This document shows, piece after piece, positions 56,978 through 64,000 of a DNA stretch of 64,000 nt (position 1 is the stretch's first letter; each line of letters begins with the position of its first letter). The stretch spans positions 53,296,033-53,360,032 of the forward strand of contig CM048845.1 of NCBI GenBank assembly GCA_026545225.1, written 5' to 3'. The notes under the pieces were generated by a model that ran no database searches, was not told where the DNA came from, and was given only the letters and a program-made list of their open reading frames with translations. This stretch comes from Cornus controversa. Taxonomy: Eukaryota; Streptophyta; Magnoliopsida; Cornales; Cornaceae. The position numbers and the translations under genes were made by a program.

Positions 56978-56982
56978 TGATC

Positions 56983-57560
56983 AGTGATATGACCACAACC
57001 TTTATAGACTTTGTGAGGATGTTAGTTAATGAAGTGCAACAACCGGTAGTGCAACTGAAAGAGAGTGAAAGTGAGTGGCCTTTCAAGTTTATCACTTGAT
57101 TCAAAAAATTGATGCCTCCTAGTTTTAAGGGAACTTCAGATCCGTTGATAGCAAATAATTAGTTGGAACAAGTAGAGAAACACCTTAAGATGATGTCTAC
57201 TCCCAATGATGGGATGAAAGCGATTCTTGCTACATACTTGTTTTTGGGTGGTGCTGAACTTTGGTGGAAGTCGGTGAGAAATCGACACGATATTGAGAAA
57301 ATGACATGGGAAGAGTTTAAGACTCTATTCCTTGAGCATTATTTTCCTAGGCCGAAAAGGAGAGCACTTAGAAAAGAAGTTAAGGAACTAGTTCATGACA
57401 GCATGACCATTGGTGTCTATTTTGGGTTTGAAAGTGTATGTTGAAACGGTAGAAAAGGCTTTAATGGCTGAAGCAAAAATGAAAGATAGGTAAGAGAAAA
57501 GAGAGGCTCCACTATAGCCAGCTATGTCAGCTTAGAGTACATGATGAGTGAGGGGATTTA
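56983..57560 (+). pseudogene. Tekay-like gag, main part
   Basis: The frame resumes after the duplication with SDMTTTFIDFVRMLVNE, then a PPSFKGTSDPL block after a stop at 57097, then EKHLKMMSTPNDGM, LATYLFLGGAELWWKSV and MTWEEFKTLFLEHYFP. These are the central conserved blocks of Tekay gag (retrotransposon gag domain). A frameshift at about 57425 ends the clear part. The zinc knuckle that should come next is not found, so it is deleted or unrecognisably decayed. Confidence 0.85.
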
Positions 57561-58106
57561 CCTCTAGTGCATTCATATAGTAGTCTAGTTTTCAGGCTAG
57601 TGGAGCACAAGATTAGAGGGCTCAGGGTAGAATGTATGTTGTGACACATACAGATTCCTCAACAGGACCTTCAATGGTCAGAGGTATATTTCTGGTATGT
57701 AGTTCTTGGGCACGTGTATTGATTGATTCAGGTACGTCATACTCATTTATTGTTACATCATTTGCATGGGCATTGGGGCTAGAAGTTAGTCCATTAGGTA
57801 GGGCTATTTGTGTTGATATGCTAGTGCGTGGTATAGTGATTCGGAGGTGTGCTATTGAGATAGCCGGATGGACACTTGAGTTTGATTTCATTCTCCTAGA
57901 CATAAGTAGTTTGATATCATCCTTGGGATGGATTCGGTATCAGAGTATTATATGACGATTGATTGTTTTAGAGGGAAAGTGACAACTTGTACATCCAAGG
58001 ACGATTGTTTTTGTTTTATAGGAGATCGGAGTGACTTCTATACTTCTCTATGTTATGGCATTAGTAGTCAGGAATGACATAGTTTTATCTTGGCGAGGGG
58101 GAAGAG
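57561..58106 (+). pseudogene. Tekay-like retropepsin region
   Basis: The open stretch 57632-57955 reads VVTHTDSSTGPSMVRG, then SWARVLIDSGTSYSFI, with the intact active site DSGT (about 57722), then ALGLEVSPLG and RAICVDMLVRG, finishing ILLDISSLI. This is the standard order of the Tekay protease. It is homologous to the copy at 5257-5600 and better preserved. After a frameshift, traces of DCFRGKVTTCT and FCFIGDRS precede RT. The 57536-57630 part before it shows no zinc knuckle. Confidence 0.85.
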
Positions 58107-59566
58107 ATGCCAAGAGAGGTATATCCGGCAATGGTATGTAAGTTCCTGAATGTTTTTCTAGAGGATTTGATAGACTTACCTCCCAAGAGAGAGGTAGAGT
58201 TTGTGATTGATCTTATACCCTGTACAGTGGCCATTTCTATGGCACCATATCGGATGGCACTAGCGGAGTTGGCAAAACTAAAGCGTTAATTGGATGTTTG
58301 AGAGCTAAAGGCTTTAGACCAATGACATCACCGTGAGGAGCACTAGTGTTGTTTCTTAAGAAGAAATATGGTTTCTTTGAAATTGTGCATTGATTATTGA
58401 ACGTTGAATTATGTGACAATCAAGAACAAGTATCTGTTGTCAAGGATAGATGACCTATTTGATCAATTGAAAGGAGCTCAATATTTCTCAAAAATTAATT
58501 TAAGGTTGAGATATTACCAAATGAGGGTAAAGGCTGAAGATATCCATAAAATGGATTTTCGTACGTAGTATGAACATTATGAATTCCTTATAATGCCATT
58601 TAGTTTGACTAATGCACCAATAACATTTATAGACTTGATGAACCGGGCACTTCATGGGTATCTTGACACTTTTGTAGTAGTGTTTGTAGATGACATCTTG
58701 TGTACTCATCTTCGGAGGAAGAGCATGAGTTACACTTGAGGACTACTTTGAAAATTCTTAAAGAGCACTGATTGTATGCTAAGTATGAAAAGTGTGAGTT
58801 TTGGCTCCAAGAGGTAAAGTTTCTTCGACATGTTATTTTTGGAGGTGGAGTCTCAATTGATCCATCTAAGATTGAGGACGTGATGAGTTGGGAGAGTTCG
58901 AAGAGTGTATTCGAGATTCAAAATTTTCTTGAGTTAGCAGGCTGCTATAAAAGGTTTGTGAAAGATTTCTCTAGTATTGCAGCCCCTATTACACGACTCA
59001 CTAGTAAGGGTGTGAACTTTGTGTGGAATCAGCATGTGAGTTAGCTTTTAATGAATTGAAAAAGCAATTAACTACAGCTCCTATTTTGGTGATACCCGAG
59101 CATGGCTTGGGATATGGGATTTATTGTGATTCTTGAAGGAGTGGACTAGGTTGTGTGTTGATGAATGTGATGGAGTAGTTTCTTATGGGTCTAGGCAATT
59201 AAAGACTCACGATCATAACTATCTTACATTTGATTTGGAGTTAGCAGCAGTGATATTTACCTTGAAAGGGTGGAGACACTACTTGTATGGTGAGAGATTC
59301 GAGGTGTATTTGGATCACAAAAGTCTCAACTACCTTTTCTCCTAAAAGGACTTGAACATGAGACAAAGGCGATGAGTTAAGTATATGGAGGACTATAACT
59401 TTAATTTGCAATATCATCCGAGGAAGGTAAACATAGTGGCGAATGCATTGAACAGGAAGTCTTACGGGACTCTAGGTAGCATAGCCATACGAGAATGAAA
59501 AATGATAGAAGATTTCTTAAAGTTGGGATTCTATTTCATTGATGATGGTGAGCCATCTACATTTTC
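58107..59566 (+). pseudogene. Tekay-like reverse transcriptase and RNase H
   Basis: Block order is [30 protein letters not shown], then (in other frames) [40 protein letters not shown] and VVVFVDDIL at about 58685 with the catalytic FVDD intact. Next come FLELAGCYKRFVKDFSSIA and, in RNase [16 protein letters not shown], then [20 protein letters not shown] and [11 protein letters not shown]. The last trace is VANALNRKS near 59442. About ten stops or frameshifts are present. The integrase is missing because an inverted Athila fragment begins at 59567. Confidence 0.9.
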
Positions 59567-60609
59567 TTTTCATTGATTTATTGGTTGTGCAATGTCTTGG
59601 TCCATTAAGCTCTCTAGAAGATCCATGTAGCAAGCTTTCAGTCAGTGACTCCCAAACTAGATGACTTTAGGGCACTATGTGTCAAGACAAACCTAATAAC
59701 TCAAATTAGCCAGGCTACAAACCAAGACAACCAATGCTTCATCTCTTCTCACCCCTCACTTTTGGCACGAACATCCAATGCTTACTGAGGCAAAAGGCCC
59801 GGTTACTTCGTGAAAAGGATCAAATTGATTTGCTATTCAATAATTATATTCTTTTTTTTCTTTTGAAGTCAAGTAAAACACATCATTGGTACTCATTCTC
59901 AAGGGATAACAATTAATATCAAGCATATGTAACCCAACAACTCAAAGCCAAAGTTTATACCCCACAAGATTATGCAAGTGTGTCTATGCATATGAGGAAA
60001 CTAAACCAATCACCCCAAGGCATGTCAATGTAATCAATGACTAAAACTACTAGAGTCAAACCACAGTTTCTAAAAATTTAAAGCACACCAAAGAATTGCA
60101 AGACAAGAACCTACATAGAGTATTAAACCTTTGAATAATGTAACAACATCCTAACTAAAAACAAAACAAAAGAAAATAAAATAACAAAAAAGTCCTAAAA
60201 CAAAAAAGAATTTCATATAAATTTCCCCCCATTGTAATAAAGCACATAAAAAAGCACCACCTCACCCCAAACTTAAATTATACATTGTCCTCAATGTACA
60301 TAAAATAAAAGCATAGAGAAGGGTTAGAACGATGTTACCATGAATCCAGAGTAGTGACAAGAAAATAGCAAACCCATAGTGATAAGGCAATGCAAGCACT
60401 CCCCCAAAATTGGATTCGACAACCTGTCAAAACAAACTACTATACTCTAACAACCAAGTGAAATAATATAGGTGAAAATAAGCATGAAAATAAAAGAAAA
60501 TTAGGATTTTTTTTTCAAACTAAATATAATAAAACAATACAGCAAATAAAATAAATAAAGAAAAATAAAAACAAAACTATAAATACAAAAGATAGTTACC
60601 TCCTCAAAC
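59567..60609 (-). mobile_element. Inverted Athila fragment: 3' untranslated part
   Basis: On the minus strand it is colinear with 40244-41210: a T-rich stretch (AAAAAAAATCC around 60507), the phrases CCCCCAAAATTGG (60402), CCCCAAACTTAAATTATACATTGTCCTC (60263) and TTGGTTTGTAGCC (59717). It breaks off at 59567 within ATTGGTTGTGCAATG, well before a PPT or LTR. Confidence 0.75.
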
Positions 60610-61820
60610 TCAATGAAAAGATGGTGGCAGAGCATCTGGGTCAAGGCCAGAGTGTTACATCAAAGCGTGCAACATCGACCTCTAATCTTGTCGAACATCT
60701 CTGAACTAGGTCGATACCTCTGTTTGCAAAGCTGCAAACTGTGCAGATATCTCTATCTGCAAAGCCTCAAACTAGGCATTAAAACCCTTGAGCTGCTCCT
60801 CTAAGTGACCATAAGCTAGGCCTCCAACCTATGCATCAGCATCCTCCTCCTCAGCCTCCTCGTGCTCCTCCACCACTGGTGGTGGTGCTACTACGTTCTC
60901 CCCTCTGTGGGCCTGTTTGGCTATCTCACCTAGTGCAGCGATGACTCTCTGTCGCATGTGTGACTGACTTATGTTCCAGTCTTACGTGCCATAATGGATG
61001 TCTCGTGTAAATGAGAGCTCATCATCTTGAACCACATACTCCTGTGCAAAAAAAACTGACAAACAGTAGTGGGGAATGAAAACTCCCAGTCACTTGCACT
61101 ATCCGGTGACTTGCCCACAACCTTTGCATAGAATTTTTCAATCTGTCCCCAAATTATCTGTAGGAAAGAAAGCTAGTGTCTAAAATGTATAGCATATAAA
61201 TCCCAAAGGAATTCTTAACGCCTCTCAGTCTTGTGCCCAATTGGACACATACTCTTATACAATACCGCGTCAATAAACCAGAAATGATTAGGTATGGAGG
61301 ACTTAGACATAGCATTGTTCTTCGGCCCAAAAAACTGTCCAACATATAAGCAACCAACCAAGTTTCCCACTAAGAGTTCCTTAGGTAGAAGAGTGAATAC
61401 ATCAGCCAAATCATCTAGGCATGCATGGGGGCAGCCTATAGCAATAGCAATAGTCATCACATAGACACGAACTTGCTTACCATCCACTGAAGAAATAAAA
61501 ACGCCATACTCATCTTGCTTTGTCATGAAGTTCTAGTAAAAGACCTTCACGAGCCTCGGATAAATGATAATGGATGCTAGAGTGAAAATCAAGTCAACCC
61601 GATGACGATGGAAGTCGGCAATATCCCAATGGGTCTTAGGAAACATAGCATAAAGTTCCAGTATATCAATAGTTGTCCCAAAATTTAGTGGCCTCAACTG
61701 CCATCTTTCATGAATACGCTCCTTTTGAGGCATAGAGGCATTCGGTGCCCGGGCAAGTCATGCATGTTGAGGACCATGTGAACTTGAAGCACCATGTATA
61801 GTAGCTCTCTTTGGTGCCAT
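60610..61820 (-). pseudogene. Athila ORF2, inverted copy
   Basis: An ATG at 61818-61820 starts MAPKRAT, unlike the GTG of the plus copy. Blocks match 39065-40243: PLNFGTTIDILELYAMF, KTHWDIADFHRHRVDLIF, DEYGVFISSVDGKQVRV, TIAIAIGCPHACLDDLADVF, FWFIDAVLYKSMCPIGHKT, WGQIEKFYAKVVGKSPD, then QDDELSFTRDIH and a tail ending DPDALPPSFH. Here the coiled-coil region holds two consecutive 12-residue units (FEALQIEISAQ, FAALQTEVST) where the plus copy has one. Stops fall mostly at CAG-like positions (TAG) in the tail, and frameshifts occur near 61210 and 61530. This copy and the plus copy complement each other as references for decay. Confidence 0.8.
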
Positions 61821-62066
61821 TAGAACTTGCAAAGTTTGTTGAGGAATTTAGTCGAACACTTGGTGTGCAAAATTGAATCACAACCTTCAACCTCCTCTTT
61901 TATGATTTTCTCCGCACCAAAATCAACCAATTTAATACACAATTGTCTCCCCCAAACTTTTTCTTCAAAAGCCCTTAAAGAAATCCAATCAATTTTGAGA
62001 AAACAAAACATACCTTCTTTGATGAAGAAACTTGAAAAAGTTGAAGCTTCAATTGAAAATTTGAGA
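61821..62066 (-). other. Inverted Athila fragment: leader before ORF2
   Basis: It is colinear with 38830-39064 (AATTTAGTCGAACACTTGGTGTGCA at 61847 and the CCCCCAAACTTTTTCTTC block at 61948, read on the other strand). Homology stops exactly where the terminal inverted repeat begins at 62067. Confidence 0.75.
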
Positions 62067-62757
62067 ACTCTAAAGACAAATAAGTCCTATAAAATTTTCA
62101 CAAAGACAAGTCATACTTTTAAGAAATATTTTCAAATAAGTTCAGATTTTATAAATAATGAATCTTTTTTTAGTATTGCCCTTTTTTTTCCAAATTTTCA
62201 TTAGTACTTTCTCTCATGACTATAATAAAATTTTTCTCTCTACTTCAAATATTTTGTAACTAATACCTATTTAAAAAAATATTAATTGTTACCAAAATTA
62301 ATAACCCTAAAATATTTAACAAATTATTTCAAATTCACGTTCTGTAAATACCTACAACATGTTAAAATACAGTGAAATAATTTTCATGCCTTTCATTTAT
62401 GAAATAAATAATTATTTTCATTATTTTTGAATTTTCAATTTCATATTTCTTTAAAAGAAAATCTCAAGAATAAAAAAATTTCTCTATAAATTTGAGACAA
62501 TGTTATCTAAAAAAGTTATCAGATTATCTTAATAAATCAAATATAACGTGCATTTGCAATATTTTTATTAAATTATTTATTTTCAATAATTTTTTAACAA
62601 AATCATTTGGAGAAAATTAGTTAAGCAACATACATGATATATGAAAAGGGTAAAAGAAGAATTGTATTAGATATAGAACCCTATTGGAAATTTTTTATGA
62701 AAAGTATGACATCAAGGTCCTATGAAACTTTTTTTAGGACTTATTTGTCTTTAGAGT
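62067..62757. mobile_element. MITE-like element with 22-bp perfect terminal inverted repeats
   Basis: ACTCTAAAGACAAATAAGTCCT at 62067-62088 is the exact reverse complement of 62736-62757. Imperfect pairing continues inwards for about 40-60 bases (GTCATACTTTT at 62107 against AAAAGTATGAC at 62700). The 691 bp are AT-rich and contain no gene. Outside the repeats no clear target duplication was found, although a TTTG/CAAAA-like extension may be part of a longer degenerate TIR. The superfamily is not assigned. Confidence 0.8.
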
Positions 62758-63524
62758 GCAAAAATACAACTAATCTGTAATCTTTCCAAAATTATATGAA
62801 AGGGGACAACCTTGAACGAGACTATCATAATAAACAAAATTAACATTACTTGATACTTTCATTAAGTAAATTTACAATTATTCTTGACAAGTTTTCATAT
62901 TTTGAGAACGTTATATGATAACTTTATTAAAGAATTTTTTAAAATTGACTAATTGAATTTGAGATATCTTTATTTTAATTGAAATAAAACTTTTAATTTT
63001 TAAATTTACCTTTTCAAACCCATAAATGAATTGAATATGTTTAAAAATCTCTAAAATATTATTTTTTGTGATTAGAAGTTATTAGAGTGTAAAATTATTC
63101 ATTAATGAATTTTGCGCATGGGCTTTTTCGTTTGAACAATGCTATATATATATACTAGCATATTTCTCTTGCCCACGGTATTAACCATAGTTCATATTTT
63201 TCTCAATGTATTAAATTTATTCAAGTTTTGAAATTAAAAAAGAAGTCATTTTATTTAAAATCAACACATTTACTTCATAAATAAACAACATATTTCGCCA
63301 TTTCAATGACTCTAATTTTAGTTTCATTGAAGTTAATTTACCTTTTTAAAACTCAATTTAGAGTTTCAAATATATTTTTTGAAATGATATATGTATATAT
63401 ACATATTTAGAGAGATAAAGAGAGTTTATATAAATATTTATAAATTTTTTAAAATTTATACAAATTCAACACACTTTATATTAAAGTGAGAATAAATGAA
63501 AGTGAAAATATAAAAAGTTACTAT
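62758..63524. other. AT-rich sequence, nothing recognised
   Basis: About 770 bp, roughly three-quarters A+T, with TA-rich stretches (63143-63160, 63385-63410). No ORF of interest, LTR terminus or repeat unit shared with the rest of the window was seen. Confidence 0.5.
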
Positions 63525-63741
63525 TTTTTATAATATTATTTTATTACTTTTTTTTAACTCTTTGAAAGAGTTGTAATATTAATAAATTATTATTTTTTAT
63601 GCTAGGAAGAGTTATAGTATTACTATATTAGGTTTGTTTATTTTTGGAAAGAGTTACAATATTATTTTATTAGATTTGGTAACTTTAGAGAACTCATTTA
63701 TTACGATTTGTTTGTGAAGAAATATAATATTATTTTATTAC
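63525..63741. repeat. Degenerate tandem repeat, about 42-bp units
   Basis: Phrases of the type TA(C/T)AATATTATTTTATTA(C/G) followed by GTTTGTTTATTTTTGGAAAGAGT recur at about 63530, 63573, 63614, 63655 and 63724; the fourth unit is longer. GAAAGAGT or GAAGAGT closes each of the first three units. Confidence 0.65.
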
Positions 63742-63873
63742 AATAATTTACTTTAAACTTTAGCCAAACTCGTTTAGTATCTCACATACCATTAAAAATG
63801 TGGTCGTTTTTGCCTATTGCATAGGCTAATGCAGAGTAGCCACAACAGATGATCCAGACTCAATGTACAAACC

Positions 63874-64000
63874 TCACAAGCAATGTAAAGAGACATTTCT
63901 CTCTAATCTGGCTGGCTTAACAATGGAGGTGATGATATCATCACCGTTCTTCCTTGCTTGGCGGGGCACTTCAACTGGACCCACAATTACCTCATAGCCC
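63874..64000 (-). CDS. Possible 3' terminal exon of a host gene (partial)
   Basis: From the window edge the minus strand has 42 codons open to TGA at 63874-63876, reading GYEVIVGPVEVPRQARKNGD, then DDIITSIVKPARLERNVSLH and CL. The local base composition (near 47% G+C over the last 130 bases) is higher than that of the AT-rich sequence next to it, and the peptide is not low-complexity. No family is recognised, and a retrotransposon or chance frame cannot be excluded. The rest of the gene would lie beyond 64000. Confidence 0.35.
   Translation of the reverse strand, partial: GYEVIVGPVEVPRQARKNGDDIITSIVKPARLERNVSLHCL

Noticed and set aside
62045..62780. Two-sided target duplication of the TIR element
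   Set aside because: GAGA-type left flank and GCAAA right flank do not match for any usual length.

Overview
The window is plant nuclear DNA, almost certainly from an angiosperm with a repeat-rich genome. It is AT-rich and made almost entirely of broken, nested LTR retrotransposons of typical plant lineages: chromodomain Ty3/gypsy (Tekay-like), Athila-like and Tat/Ogre-like gypsy, and Sirevirus-like Ty1/copia. There are also a scrap of a LINE, a MITE-like inverted-repeat element, and possibly the last exon of one host gene at the extreme right. No intact autonomous element and no complete host gene is visible. Lineages are assigned from remembered motifs (integrase zinc finger, chromodomain, reverse transcriptase, aspartic protease, zinc knuckles, primer binding sites), not from database searches.

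Left part (1-21754). An unassigned LTR (1-809 and 3405-4638) is split by a 2.6 kb solo LTR (810-3399) with a perfect TGTGT target duplication. After a LINE reverse-transcriptase scrap and a Sirevirus LTR fragment comes a minus-strand Tekay-like element (LTR 12584-14904, gag start at 12330, more gag and protease down to 5257). Its gag is split by a small Athila-like element (6506 to about 12000) that keeps only a gag C-terminus. The minus-strand Tekay copy itself sits in the integrase of a plus-strand Tekay copy (14905-15525, 18790-19440, LTR 19456-21754), which is further split by two minus-strand LTRs.

Middle (21755-52386). A Tat/Ogre-like leader and gag (about 21800-26199) carries a solo Sirevirus LTR (24367-25602, duplication AAGAG). 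Next is another Tekay LTR (26213-27277, resuming at 50969-52386), split by a 23.7 kb Athila-like element (27278-50968) with a tRNA-Asp primer site, gag, protease, RT/RNase H and an extra ORF2, but no recognisable integrase. Inside it lie a solo Tekay LTR (28701-31440, duplication ATTTG), a probable solo copia LTR (31521-33956) and a non-autonomous Sirevirus-like element (41392-49170, duplication ATTTA). That last element has gag and an env-position ORF but no visible pol.

Right part (52387-64000). The Tekay element begun by the split LTR continues with gag (interrupted at codon 21 by a 3.9 kb solo LTR, duplication TGATC), protease and RT/RNase H. It then runs into an inverted Athila fragment (59567-62066), a 691 bp inverted-repeat element, AT-rich DNA with a degenerate tandem repeat, and a possible minus-strand terminal exon (63874-64000).

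The most interesting points are: clusters of family-specific perfect palindromes at a constant place in many LTRs; one plant-specific ORF2 domain apparently shared by the Athila elements and the pol-less Sirevirus nested in one of them; an LTR flanked on one side by a chromodomain and on the other by a primer site; ORF2 stop codons traceable to G:C-to-A:T changes by comparison of two local copies; and a six-copy 21-bp repeat in the Tat/Ogre leader. All genes here are decayed, so joint function is historical: gag packages the RNA, protease, RT/RNase H and integrase process, copy and insert it, and the LTRs supply promoter and terminator.
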